Below are positions 1 to 7,980 of a stretch of 64,000 bases of DNA, piece after piece (the first letter of the stretch is position 1; every line of letters begins with the position of its first letter). The notes under the pieces are model-generated. The model did not search any database, had not been told where the DNA came from, and saw only the letters and a list, made by a program, of their open reading frames with translations. The position numbers and the translations under genes were made by a program. The stretch is from NCBI GenBank assembly GCA_964591275.1, contig CAZQAE010000007.1, positions 45,695 to 109,694 of the forward strand, read 5' to 3'. The DNA comes from G963674685 sp964591275 (GTDB lineage Bacteria > Lernaellota > Lernaellaia > JACKCT01).

Positions 1-27
1 CGCCGTCAGGCGATAAGTGAGCGGGTG
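1..27. repeat. Copy of a dispersed palindromic repeat
   Basis: The first 27 bases match the segment beginning at 11214 except for one base. Both contain the small hairpin CGCC-GTCA-GGCG followed by AGTGAGCGGGTG. The copy at 11214 lies in a larger palindromic repeat cluster, so this is probably the edge of another member of the same family, cut by the window start. Confidence 0.5.
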
Positions 28-103
28 ATTTATCGCCATTTAGAAAATCGGGGGCACGCAATCCGAACAGCCATTCACCAGGAAATCGGAACAATGCGGG
101 ATT

Positions 104-358
104 TTAACGATAGACTTCGCGCCGGTGGGCAATGACAGTGACGTAAACTTCGTGCTCGGGATCGTCAATGAGATAAATTACGCGCCATTGCCCAACGCGA
201 ATTCGCCACTCCTGGCTTCCGACCAGTTTCCGGGCGTTGGCAGGCCGGGGATTGTCCGCAAGGGCGAACACTTTTCGCCTTAAGCGTTCGTAAATTTCAG
301 GCGGGAGTTTGGAGAGTTGTTTGAGCGCGGCAGGATGAAGAAAGACCTGATAGTTCAC
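104..358 (-). CDS. RelE/ParE-family toxin
   Basis: This 84-residue protein has the size and layout of a RelE-superfamily toxin. It has an N-terminal helix pair, then the beta-rich core with EWRIRVGQWRVIYLID and the C-terminal AHRREVYR, both hallmarks of the family. RelE proteins are ribosome-dependent mRNA interferases, while ParE relatives poison gyrase; the sequence alone does not decide between them. The start overlaps the antitoxin stop by 4 bases (ATGA), so the pair is translationally coupled with the antitoxin first. About 100 bases after its stop lies a dispersed repeat. Confidence 0.88.
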   Translation of the reverse strand: MNYQVFLHPAALKQLSKLPPEIYERLRRKVFALADNPRPANARKLVGSQEWRIRVGQWRVIYLIDDPEHEVYVTVIAHRREVYR

Positions 359-582
359 CGAGAGATCCTCCGACGACCATCCTCATGCGCGAAAGCATCG
401 TCGGCGGAAATCTTGGTTCCGGCGCGTCTTGAGGCGGAAAGAAGTGCGTCTAAGATATCCTCCTGGGTTTCCTCAGCCGCCTCTGGAAATAGCATGCATA
501 TCAGCGCCCAAAGTGATTCCTCGTCCAGAGAAAACACTTGCTCGCTCAAGTCTGTCAACTTCGCTACATCGGCAACAGGCAT
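355..582 (-). CDS. Putative antitoxin of the RelE-type toxin
   Basis: A 75-residue acidic protein sits directly upstream of the toxin and overlaps it by 4 bases, the usual antitoxin-first order. The start at 582 is chosen because AAGGAGG lies 7 bases upstream; an upstream in-frame ATG at 624 lacks such a site. I do not recognise a known antitoxin DNA-binding domain (no clear RHH, Phd or HTH signature). The protein has two predicted amphipathic helices and a basic tail ending GRRRISR. The antitoxin role is inferred from position, size and coupling. Confidence 0.7.
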   Translation of the reverse strand: MPVADVAKLTDLSEQVFSLDEESLWALICMLFPEAAEETQEDILDALLSASRRAGTKISADDAFAHEDGRRRISR

Positions 583-603
583 TGTGACGCCTCCTTGCTT
601 CGA

Positions 604-632
604 ATCGTAGCCTTTGGCGCTCAATCATTCAA
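604..632 (-). promoter_or_regulatory. Candidate sigma70 promoter for the toxin-antitoxin pair
   Basis: Read on the - strand, TTGAAT (627-632) and TACGAT (604-609) are separated by 17 bases, just upstream of the antitoxin ribosome binding site. Each box matches consensus at four of six positions. Confidence 0.35.
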
Positions 633-688
633 GAGTATTTTCGGTGCACTTAAAACGCTATCGATCTCATCACTGGATCGCGAAAGTC

Positions 689-786
689 GGGGACACCCAA
701 TCTCAATAACTGTACGCCTACGAAGCTGCATCGGCAAAAACGATTATATTTAGCACTGCAAATAATCGCTCGAGATGGGTGTCCCC
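689..786. repeat. Small inverted-repeat (MITE-like) element
   Basis: GGGGACACCCA at 689-699 is the exact reverse complement of TGGGTGTCCCC at 776-786, and the match continues inward with one extra base (AATCTC against GAGAT). The 98-base element contains no ORF of note and lies between the toxin-antitoxin pair and the restriction-modification genes. The termini resemble palindromes mobilised by REP-associated or IS200-like transposases, but no transposase is present here. The remaining gene-free bases (633-995) show nothing else except a candidate promoter at 904-931. Confidence 0.55.
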
Positions 787-903
787 AAATATCCAATTTT
801 CATTGTTTTTCCTGCCTCGCAATTTTTCGCTTTGCCAATTTTGGTTCGCTAAGCCCCCGCATTCGTTAATCGTTCTTCATCGCTGCTCATTCATAAGGGA
901 ATA

Positions 904-931
904 TTGACAACAGAAGAACAATAACAATACT
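904..931 (+). promoter_or_regulatory. Candidate sigma70 promoter upstream of the R-M cluster
   Basis: A perfect -35 TTGACA (904-909) and AATACT (926-931) are spaced by 16 bases, about 65 bases before the first start codon of the small gene and the methyltransferase/endonuclease pair. Confidence 0.4.
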
Positions 932-995
932 CTCGACTTAGGTGTTGCGCCTTTCTTCTGGCGATCACAAAATTAATTCAAAGGGGGAGGAACTT

Positions 996-1244
996 TTGGA
1001 AATCAAGATAAAATCGTTTGATGTTAACATGGATGTCAAATCTAATGGAATTGAATTCGAGGTCCGAAAACCAAGTGATTCGAAGCATATTGGCGACTGC
1101 TACTTGACGATGAGCGGGCTTATCTGGTGCAAAGGAAAGATTGCCAAGAAGAATGGCCAAAAGATTTCGTGGACTGACTTTCAGGAGATCATGAAATCAG
1201 AGGCCGCCAAGAAGGCCGCGTTGAAGGCGGCCAAACAAGCTTGA
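996..1244 (+). CDS. Small conserved-looking hypothetical protein
   Basis: The protein is 82 residues if translation starts at the TTG at 996, preceded by a strong GGGGGAGG site 5 bases upstream. An in-frame ATG at 942 has no such site. It has alternating beta-strand-like segments, a GDCYLTMSGLIWCKGK core with two cysteines, and an Ala/Lys-rich helical tail. No known family is recognised. It lies 82 bases upstream of a DNA methyltransferase and could be an accessory or controller protein of that restriction-modification locus, but there is no helix-turn-helix signature, so this is only positional inference. Confidence 0.65.
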   Translation: MEIKIKSFDVNMDVKSNGIEFEVRKPSDSKHIGDCYLTMSGLIWCKGKIAKKNGQKISWTDFQEIMKSEAAKKAALKAAKQA

Positions 1245-1326
1245 CAACAGTCCTGCAAACAACGCCTTGCACTTTGACTCCTGTTCCGCGCGAAAAGTGA
1301 AGGCAACGTTAAACCAAGAGAAGAAC

Positions 1327-2316
1327 ATGAAACAATGTGCTCCACGAAACAAAACCCTGGCTTGCACAGAGGCGGAGTTGGACTCGCTCTCGCAAGGATT
1401 GCTGCGCCTGAAAGAACCAGCAAGTCCAGAATCGCTAGCTGATCGCATTGTCAACCAAGATGTCGAACAGGCTCTGCCGTTTCTGCCGACCGGGATCTTC
1501 GACCTCCTCATTCTCGATCCTCCTTACAACCTGACAAAGAACTACAACGGTCACATTTTTCGCTCCCGTGAAGCGAAGGATTACATCGTTTGGTTTAGCC
1601 GAATACTCTCATCACTCCTCCCACTACTGCGCCCCAAAGCAACCCTTTACGTCTGCAGCGACTGGAGGACCTCCAGTATTATCTTTCCAGTGTTGAACGA
1701 GCATCTCCATGTCCGCAACAGAATCACTTGGGAAAGAGAAAAGGGGCGTGGCGCGAAGGCTAATTGGAAGAACAATACCGAGGATATCTGGTTCTGCACC
1801 CTTGGAGACGACTACTGCTTTAATGTTGACGATGTAAAGCTCAAGAGACGTGTTCTCGCGCCTTACCGATCAAATGATGGAAACCCCAAGGACTGGGAAG
1901 AATCACGAAGTGGAAACTATAGGCTAACGTATCCATCAAACCTCTGGTCTGACATCACAATTCCTTTTTGGTCAATGCCAGAGAACACGGACCATCCTAC
2001 TCAGAAACCTGAGAAGCTGATCGCAAAGCTCGTTCTTGCAAGCTCTAATCAGGGAGATTTGGTGCTCGACCCCTTTCTTGGCAGTGGCACAACGGCAGTT
2101 GTTGCACATAAGCTTAATCGACGGTTCTGTGGAATAGAGTTGAACCGAGAGTACTGTTGCTGGGCGGCCAAACGCTTGATGCAGGCTGAAACTGACACAT
2201 GCATCCAAGGATATGTGGACGGTGTGTTTTGGGAACGGAACAGTTTGTGTGACCAAAAGAAAAAGAAACTGAACAAGACACCTCGCGAAACAACCTTAGG
2301 GCTGTTCAATGACTGA
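1327..2316 (+). CDS. Type II DNA methyltransferase (N6-adenine or N4-cytosine)
   Basis: This 329-residue S-adenosylmethionine-dependent methyltransferase modifies an exocyclic amino group in DNA. The catalytic motif IV DPPYNL lies near residue 60, and the SAM-binding motif I DPFLGSGTT lies near residue 245, after HPTQKPEKLI. This motif order (DPPY before FxGxG) is that of beta-class enzymes. The start at 1327 follows AAGAGAAG; an earlier in-frame start at 1267 would add 20 residues without a good site. The stop overlaps the next gene by 8 bases, so the two are co-translated as a modification-restriction pair. The recognition sequence cannot be read from the protein. Confidence 0.9.
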   Translation: MKQCAPRNKTLACTEAELDSLSQGLLRLKEPASPESLADRIVNQDVEQALPFLPTGIFDLLILDPPYNLTKNYNGHIFRSREAKDYIVWFSRILSSLLPLLRPKATLYVCSDWRTSSIIFPVLNEHLHVRNRITWEREKGRGAKANWKNNTEDIWFCTLGDDYCFNVDDVKLKRRVLAPYRSNDGNPKDWEESRSGNYRLTYPSNLWSDITIPFWSMPENTDHPTQKPEKLIAKLVLASSNQGDLVLDPFLGSGTTAVVAHKLNRRFCGIELNREYCCWAAKRLMQAETDTCIQGYVDGVFWERNSLCDQKKKKLNKTPRETTLGLFND

Positions 2317-3466
2317 TGCCCTGAACCGACTGATAAAATTGATTGAAAAGAACGACGGGATTAATGACAAAGCGAAACTGGCGTGCATTCTGGCAGACAC
2401 ATTTGATCTCGTTAGAGATCGCTCAGTCTACTACTGTGCCAACTATGCCTTGCGATTCAGTTCGTCGGTCGGTCGTAATTTTGGGAACACAGTATTGTCC
2501 CTATCCAATCTTCGTAAGTACGATGATCGCCCCTTCATCGTGTGTCTCGTGACCCCAACACAGAACTACTGTCTGATCGCAAATACGACATTCTTGAAGA
2601 AGATAAGCCATAGTTCGCAGGAACTCAGAGAAAATAACATCAGAGGGAGTTTCAATGGCTCTGACATTGTCCGAGAGTTTGAGGAAATTAGCAACACTGC
2701 TTACAATATTGCTAGATTATTTGCGATCCATGCAGAGATTGGATTTGAGGGAAACTTAATTCGTCTTGTGGAGGCGACGAATAGCATTTCCCCATCGGGA
2801 TCGAAGTACCATGTGAGTGACACGGCCTTACCTACAATTTTTGAGGCTCCGAAACGAGCAATGAGTTTTATTGATGCGAAAGAATGCACAATTCTAAAGA
2901 TAGAGTTGGATGCACAAGTTAAGAAGTTCAGGACTGAGATTCTGTTGGCGGCACTTATTGAGAATGTCAACGTCCGAGGTCGGATTATTGAGTATCTCAT
3001 TGCTGGAGAGGATGAAGCCCTTCGACAAAAGCTCATCTCCGCCTTGAAGGATGGTGACAGAAGTATCCCCCAGTTTAAAACGGAAAACACGCTTGGTGAT
3101 TACCACAGGCGATTCGATTCATTTGATACCGAAACAGATGTAAAGACGAAGGTACTGATCCTGAATTCAAACCCGAAGGCGTACAACCTCGACAAAATGC
3201 TTGAGTTTCTCGCTGCGGAGCAGTCTATTTTCATGTTCTACTTTGTCGGCATTGATCCGGGAAAGACTGTAAAAACTGTGTTGGTCTCGATTTTCCAGAG
3301 GACCTTGCTTCGCTCGACAATTTTACTCCGGCACTGGTCTGGTCGAAATTCACGTGGCGTGGCGCAGTTTGAGGGGAAGGCAATCAATGAACTCATAGAT
3401 ACATCAGACTCAGAGATTGACGAATGTGAATCTATCGAGTTTCTGAAACAGGTCATTGCACTTTAG
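2309..3466 (+). CDS. Probable cognate type II restriction endonuclease
   Basis: A 385-residue soluble protein starts inside the end of the methyltransferase gene, the classical tight pairing of a type II system. It has no helicase or ATPase motifs, which fits a stand-alone endonuclease. A DVKTK segment near residue 275, preceded by Asp/Glu residues, could be the catalytic end of a PD-(D/E)xK fold (D-x-K followed by beta-strand VLIL). I do not recognise a specific family. The nuclease assignment rests on context and this weak motif. Base composition is lower in G+C than most of the window, consistent with acquisition by transfer. The 269 bases after it (to 3735) show no gene. Confidence 0.65.
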   Translation: MTDALNRLIKLIEKNDGINDKAKLACILADTFDLVRDRSVYYCANYALRFSSSVGRNFGNTVLSLSNLRKYDDRPFIVCLVTPTQNYCLIANTTFLKKISHSSQELRENNIRGSFNGSDIVREFEEISNTAYNIARLFAIHAEIGFEGNLIRLVEATNSISPSGSKYHVSDTALPTIFEAPKRAMSFIDAKECTILKIELDAQVKKFRTEILLAALIENVNVRGRIIEYLIAGEDEALRQKLISALKDGDRSIPQFKTENTLGDYHRRFDSFDTETDVKTKVLILNSNPKAYNLDKMLEFLAAEQSIFMFYFVGIDPGKTVKTVLVSIFQRTLLRSTILLRHWSGRNSRGVAQFEGKAINELIDTSDSEIDECESIEFLKQVIAL

Positions 3467-3727
3467 GAATAAAGAAGGTTTAGCAGGACAAATTTAGCGT
3501 GTGCGAAATAGCGCCCCACTGATTTGCGTCGTTCATCAGATGATATTTCCAATCAATGTCGTCGCCCAGTGAAAATTGCATAAGCCCTTGATATTACATG
3601 ACAAATCGTCGTATTTGTGCTAGAAAAATCACCAGGACATGGGCATGTCGACCCCAAAATTCCGGTGAAACATGCTGCCGAAAATGCCGGGGTTAAATCC
3701 TTCCTATCTCCAGGACGGCGTCAACAA

Positions 3728-3755
3728 AGGTAGTGTCAAGAATCTTTCGCACTTT
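3728..3755. repeat. 28-bp repeat, inverted copy at 29542-29569
   Basis: AGGTAGTGTCAAGAATCTTT and the next 8 bases recur exactly, as the reverse complement, at 29542-29569. Here the repeat supplies the last codons and stop of the EamA gene. It may be the end of an insertion element or a mobile repeat unit. Confidence 0.7.
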
Positions 3756-4722
3756 TGATTGGCTCTCGATGGCGGCTGACGAGCGCCAGGCCCCCGACGA
3801 TCAGCAGGAATCCCGCAGCTTCTTTATATCCAACACTTTCGCCCAGGAAAATCGCGGCGAGCGACGCCGATGCGAGTGGTTGCAGCGTGATGTACGTCGC
3901 CGCCAGGGAAGGAGTGGATTGCCCGATCGCCCATGTGTTGGCGAGGTAGCATGTTATTGTGGGAATTAATACGATGTAGGCGACGGCGAACCAGACCCAG
4001 GAAGGCACTTCAGCGATATCAAGCTTCGGGGCGCCAATGGCTCCTGCGACGCTGATTCCTATGGCGCCGAAAACGTATGCCCATGCGGTGACAGTGAGAG
4101 GCCCAAGCCTGTCCAGTAAGGGTTTCTGCAAGACGAGATAGCAGGCGAAGCTGGCGCAGTTCGTAAGAATCAAAACATTGCCCAAAGCCCGGCCTCCCGC
4201 CAAAGAGAATCGACCGATGTCCAGCATGACCAGGGATCCGACAACGGCCAGGGCGATGCCGGCGATCTTAACAGTCGAGATTTTTTCCACGCGGAAAGCG
4301 ACGCCGATGAGGGCCGCCAGGACGGGAACCGAAGGCATCAGGATTCCCGCGTTGGTCGCCGTAGTGAGGCGGAGACCGAAAATAAAAAGTAACTGATTTG
4401 CGAAAACACCGAAGAAGCCCAGGATGGCCAGGTGGAGATAATCCTTGCCTTTTGGCGGGTTTCTATCGATCACGAGCGCTGCGACCAGCAGGATCGGCGC
4501 GGCCGAGCAGGCGCGAATCATGGCCAGAGTCAGGGGGTGCAGATGCTCCAGAACACCTTTGGCCGCGACATGCATGCTGCCAAAGCCAAATTGCACGGCG
4601 AGGAGCACGAAATGGACTCGCGTCGGAACAAGGGATGCGGTTTTTCGTTGCGTCGCCAAATTATCAACCATCCGGTGGCGGTAAAGCGCAGCTTTTGTCG
4701 ATGCTCTGGCGGCGTTTGTCAA
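3736..4722 (-). CDS. EamA/DMT-superfamily permease
   Basis: A 328-residue inner-membrane protein with about ten hydrophobic segments arranged as two tandem EamA repeats, the architecture of drug/metabolite transporters such as RhaT and YdcZ relatives. Each half ends with the typical small-residue-rich helix (for example AGIALAVVGSLVMLDIG and EAAGFLLIVGGLALVSR). The substrate is unknown; members export amino acids, metabolites or drugs. The first 35 residues are polar, so a later start is possible. The C-terminus (SAKDS and stop) lies inside a 28-bp repeat shared with 29542-29569, so the original end of the gene may have been replaced. Confidence 0.85.
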   Translation of the reverse strand: MTNAARASTKAALYRHRMVDNLATQRKTASLVPTRVHFVLLAVQFGFGSMHVAAKGVLEHLHPLTLAMIRACSAAPILLVAALVIDRNPPKGKDYLHLAILGFFGVFANQLLFIFGLRLTTATNAGILMPSVPVLAALIGVAFRVEKISTVKIAGIALAVVGSLVMLDIGRFSLAGGRALGNVLILTNCASFACYLVLQKPLLDRLGPLTVTAWAYVFGAIGISVAGAIGAPKLDIAEVPSWVWFAVAYIVLIPTITCYLANTWAIGQSTPSLAATYITLQPLASASLAAIFLGESVGYKEAAGFLLIVGGLALVSRHREPIKSAKDS

Positions 4723-4768
4723 TGCCCGCCGGATTTCTAACGGAAGATATGAATAGCGCGTATTTTTC

Positions 4769-4797
4769 TTGACAGCTTGATCGAATGGGGGTATGAC
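4769..4797 (+). promoter_or_regulatory. Sigma70 promoter of the first efflux operon
   Basis: A perfect TTGACA (4769-4774) and TATGAC (4792-4797) are separated by 17 bases, 40 bases before the TetR gene. A palindrome follows immediately. Confidence 0.6.
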
Positions 4798-4801
4798 TGC
4801 T

Positions 4802-4816
4802 TGACCATTTTGGTCA
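4802..4816. promoter_or_regulatory. Probable TetR operator
   Basis: TGACCA-TTT-TGGTCA is a perfect inverted repeat just downstream of the -10 box and 22 bases before the TetR start. This is where a self-repressing TetR protein would block transcription. Confidence 0.65.
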
Positions 4817-4838
4817 TCCCGTCACTGGGGCGAATATA

Positions 4839-5420
4839 ATGAGCGAAAAAAGCGAAAAATATGACCTGATTCTCGAAACGGCGGGACCCTTGTTCGCCCG
4901 TTACGGGATAAAAAAGACGACTGTGGACGAAATTGCCCAGGCCGCCGGCATGGGCAAGGGAACCATCTACCTGTATTTTAAAAGCAAAGAAGAGATATTC
5001 GAAGCCATCGTGCGGATTCGCACTCAGGAATTTATCAATAAAGCTCGAAAAATCCTCGAAAAGGACATCCCTGCGGAAGAAATGCTCAGGCAATTCACGC
5101 ACATGCGAATAGGGAATTTTGAGGAGACAGCCAAGCAATACAATGTGTCATTCGAAGCGATCGAAGAATTGCGCAGAGAAGCCGAAGCCCTGGTCAGCGA
5201 CGTTTTTGAGGAGGAGGGGGAGGTCCTTGCCTCTATCCTTCAATTAGGCGTTGAACGCGGCGAGATGACCGTTGACGACATTCCCGTTGTGGTATTGGCC
5301 ATGCAGGCTTCGTTTAAGGCTCTGGATATGCCCTGGGTAATAAAGGGTCGCACGCTGGATGTTAAGAAAAAGGCGGATATTCTCGTCGGCCTTTTCATTA
5401 ATGGATTAAAGAAAAAATAG
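4839..5420 (+). CDS. TetR-family repressor of the adjacent RND efflux operon
   Basis: A 193-residue regulator with an N-terminal helix-turn-helix (residues 20-50, TVDEIAQAAGMGKGTIYLYFKSKEEIF, a textbook TetR signature) and an all-helical ligand-binding C-terminal domain. It is the first gene of a run with TolC, MFP and RND genes on the same strand. Only 9 bases separate it from the TolC gene, so it is probably cotranscribed with the pump and represses its own operon through the palindrome at 4802-4816. The inducer is likely a pump substrate, but its identity is unknown. Confidence 0.9.
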   Translation: MSEKSEKYDLILETAGPLFARYGIKKTTVDEIAQAAGMGKGTIYLYFKSKEEIFEAIVRIRTQEFINKARKILEKDIPAEEMLRQFTHMRIGNFEETAKQYNVSFEAIEELRREAEALVSDVFEEEGEVLASILQLGVERGEMTVDDIPVVVLAMQASFKALDMPWVIKGRTLDVKKKADILVGLFINGLKKK

Positions 5421-5429
5421 GGAGCAGCC

Positions 5430-6827
5430 TTGAAACGCCGTATCATTCTGACTCTTTTGGTTGCAGCTCTCGTCATCGTTCCCGCCGCTGTCAGCGCGCA
5501 GGAGAACGACGATTTGGGCGTCGATCTGGGAGCCTTGACACTGCAGGATGCTGTGAATCTGGCTCTGAGCAAAGGCGAGTCTGCTGAGATTGCTCAGGAA
5601 GAGATCAAAAAAGCCAAAGGCGCCGTCACCGAATATCGCGGAGCAGCCTGGCCGCAGCTAACGGGCATTGCTGGTTATACCTATAACCTGGAAGAGCCGA
5701 CGAATAAAATGGATTTCAGTTTCCTGGACCCGCTGAGCATGCAGGCCGGTGGTCCTCCGATCGGGGAAATCGAAATCCCTTTGGTTTACCGCCATGATTG
5801 GAAATTCACCCTCAACGCCAGGCAGAATCTTTTCACCTTCGGTCGCGTCGGCAATGCGATTCGCATGGCGAAAACCTACAGAAGCATCAGTGAAGAAAAC
5901 GCTGAGCTGACAAACCAGGATACAGCGCTTGAGGCAGCCGAGGCCTATTACGGGGTTGTTCTGGCCAAGGAGATGGCGGATGTGGCTCGTAAGAATTTTA
6001 AAATCTCAAAAATGCACCTGGACGACGTGCAGGCCAAGTTCGACAGAGGACTGAAATCCGAGTTTGAACTTTTGCAGGCCAAGGCCGATCTGGAGCAAAG
6101 CCGACCTTACCTTATAAAAATGGATTCCATGGTTGTCATCACCAAGTTGAACCTGTTGCGTTTGATGGGCATGAATCTCGATCTTGCAGTGGATGTTGGG
6201 GAAGGATTTTCCGAAGAAACGCTCAAACAATCTGTCAACGACTACGTCCTGACCGCACAAAGTGATCGCAAAGAATTGAACCTTCTCAACATGCAAAAGG
6301 ACATGAATCATCTTGAAGGAAATATTCATCGCTCCGGCATGTTGCCGATTCTGGCCGCGGAAATGAATTACACCTACGCAGGGCAAAGCATCAGCGACGA
6401 AGACGATTTCTGGCCCCAGGGAGATGATGACTGGATGACGTTCTGGTCTGTGGGCGCGACGATGACCTGGCCATTTTTTGACGGTTTCACATCCGTGGGA
6501 AAGATGCGGCAGGCTCGGGCGACTGAACGCATCACCAGGCTTCGCAGGACGCAGGCCGTCAAAGGCATCGAACTGGAAGTCACGCAGCTTGCCACGCGGC
6601 TCGAAACGCTCAAGCAGGAACTGGCCGCGAGGAAAGAAAGCGTCGCGCTGGTTAATAGAGCTTTCGAGCTGGCGTCTATTCGATACGATTCCGGCTTGGG
6701 AACAAGGCTGGAAAAAGTCGACGCCAAGGCTCAATGGACCTTGGCCAGAAGCACATTGATACAAACACTCTACGATCTTAATATCGCGCGCGTGAAGCTC
6801 AACCGCGCCCTTGGAAAAGGTCAATAA
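5430..6827 (+). CDS. TolC-family outer-membrane efflux channel
   Basis: A 465-residue protein starting at a TTG after GGGAGCAG, with a signal peptide (about 24 residues, ending VSAQ). The rest has the two-fold repeat of long amphipathic helices and short beta-hairpins typical of TolC/OEP channels: LQDAVNLALSKGE opening the first repeat and FELASIRYDSGLGTRLEKVDA in the second. It would form the trimeric channel through the outer membrane for the pump encoded just downstream. The C-terminus ends at NRALGKG, as is common in the family. Confidence 0.9.
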   Translation: MKRRIILTLLVAALVIVPAAVSAQENDDLGVDLGALTLQDAVNLALSKGESAEIAQEEIKKAKGAVTEYRGAAWPQLTGIAGYTYNLEEPTNKMDFSFLDPLSMQAGGPPIGEIEIPLVYRHDWKFTLNARQNLFTFGRVGNAIRMAKTYRSISEENAELTNQDTALEAAEAYYGVVLAKEMADVARKNFKISKMHLDDVQAKFDRGLKSEFELLQAKADLEQSRPYLIKMDSMVVITKLNLLRLMGMNLDLAVDVGEGFSEETLKQSVNDYVLTAQSDRKELNLLNMQKDMNHLEGNIHRSGMLPILAAEMNYTYAGQSISDEDDFWPQGDDDWMTFWSVGATMTWPFFDGFTSVGKMRQARATERITRLRRTQAVKGIELEVTQLATRLETLKQELAARKESVALVNRAFELASIRYDSGLGTRLEKVDAKAQWTLARSTLIQTLYDLNIARVKLNRALGKGQ

Positions 6828-6855
6828 AACAAATCCGCAAAGAGACGGAGGGAAT

Positions 6856-7968
6856 ATGTCCGGAGTCAGCAATAGATTCAAAATTCTCAGCGGCGTGACT
6901 GTTTTGATCGTCATAGTCGTTGCAGTGGGTTATCGATTTATAACCATGGGCGGGAAAGAACCGCCGCCATCCATCACGCAGTTGCACGAACAAGATGGCG
7001 TTCCGGTGGATGTGGCCAAAGTCGAACTGCGTGATTTGACGGTTTCAATGAAGCTCAGCGGCGTTCTGGAAGGAGTCGGCGAAGCGAACATCCAGACAAA
7101 TATGCCCATGCGTATAAAAAAAGTTTATGCGGAACCGGGGAAAAAGGTCAAAAAGAACCAGGTTCTGGTCAGTCTCGATCCTCTTAGCTCCACTTCGATG
7201 TACGCCGGTCATGAATCGTCCAAGATTCGTTACAAAGATGCGAAACGCAATATGGAACGCATGAAACCACTGTTTGAGGCCGGCGCCATCAGCGAATCAG
7301 ATTGGGATGCGGTCAAATCTTCCGTGGAGATGGCGAAGGCCGGTTTAACGGATATTGGACATGCGCTAAAACTGCGCAGCCCGATTCGCGGCGTCGTCAC
7401 GCGCGTGGATTTCAAGCCGGGCGATAAGGTGGATCCGAAGGATTCCATTGTGACGGTTGCCACGACTGATGATCTCAAACTCGTGACCAGGGTTGGACAA
7501 CGAAAGGTGAAAAAACTCAAAGACGGCGATGCGGCCGTTATCATGACCACGTCGCCTGACGGTCAGGAAAAAGTCCACAAAGGACAGGTTAGTCACATCG
7601 GACTTTCCGCTGATCCGGCTTCCCGATTGTTCCGCGTGGAAATCAATTTTCCTAGCAGTGGCGGCGAACTGAAAAGCGGCGTCTTGTATGAGGCCGTCAT
7701 CAGCCTGGCGACCGCTATTCAGGTTCCGGCGATTCAAGCGGTGGCCGTGGAGTACGTTGAGGATCGGCCCCATGTGTTTCGGGTGACGGATGCTAAAGCG
7801 GTTTTTACGCCGATCCGAACCGGTCTTAAAACAAGGGATTGGGTTCAAATCACAGACGGCATTTCACCAGGCGACGAAGTCGTTATCAACGGCGCCAACA
7901 TGCTTGATCGTGAAAAGTCACTCAAAGTGAAAATCCACAATCAGCCCGCCACCCCCGTCGGACAATAA
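6856..7968 (+). CDS. RND membrane-fusion (periplasmic adaptor) protein
   Basis: A 370-residue HlyD/AcrA-type adaptor. The start at 6856 is chosen for the GGAGGG site 3 bases upstream. A single N-terminal membrane helix (residues 8-25) anchors it instead of a lipid cysteine. A lipoyl/barrel-sandwich domain follows (MRIKKVYAEPGKKVKKNQVLVSLD and its partner half IRGVVTRVDFKPGDKV), with a short helical hairpin between, then a beta-barrel and a membrane-proximal domain. It bridges the RND pump and the TolC channel. The hairpin is short compared with AcrA. Confidence 0.9.
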   Translation: MSGVSNRFKILSGVTVLIVIVVAVGYRFITMGGKEPPPSITQLHEQDGVPVDVAKVELRDLTVSMKLSGVLEGVGEANIQTNMPMRIKKVYAEPGKKVKKNQVLVSLDPLSSTSMYAGHESSKIRYKDAKRNMERMKPLFEAGAISESDWDAVKSSVEMAKAGLTDIGHALKLRSPIRGVVTRVDFKPGDKVDPKDSIVTVATTDDLKLVTRVGQRKVKKLKDGDAAVIMTTSPDGQEKVHKGQVSHIGLSADPASRLFRVEINFPSSGGELKSGVLYEAVISLATAIQVPAIQAVAVEYVEDRPHVFRVTDAKAVFTPIRTGLKTRDWVQITDGISPGDEVVINGANMLDREKSLKVKIHNQPATPVGQ

Positions 7969-7980
7969 GGAGCACACGCT

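Noticed and set aside
6006..6914. 302-codon open frame on the - strand
   Set aside because: It lies antisense to the TolC and adaptor genes and shows no domain or ribosome binding site.
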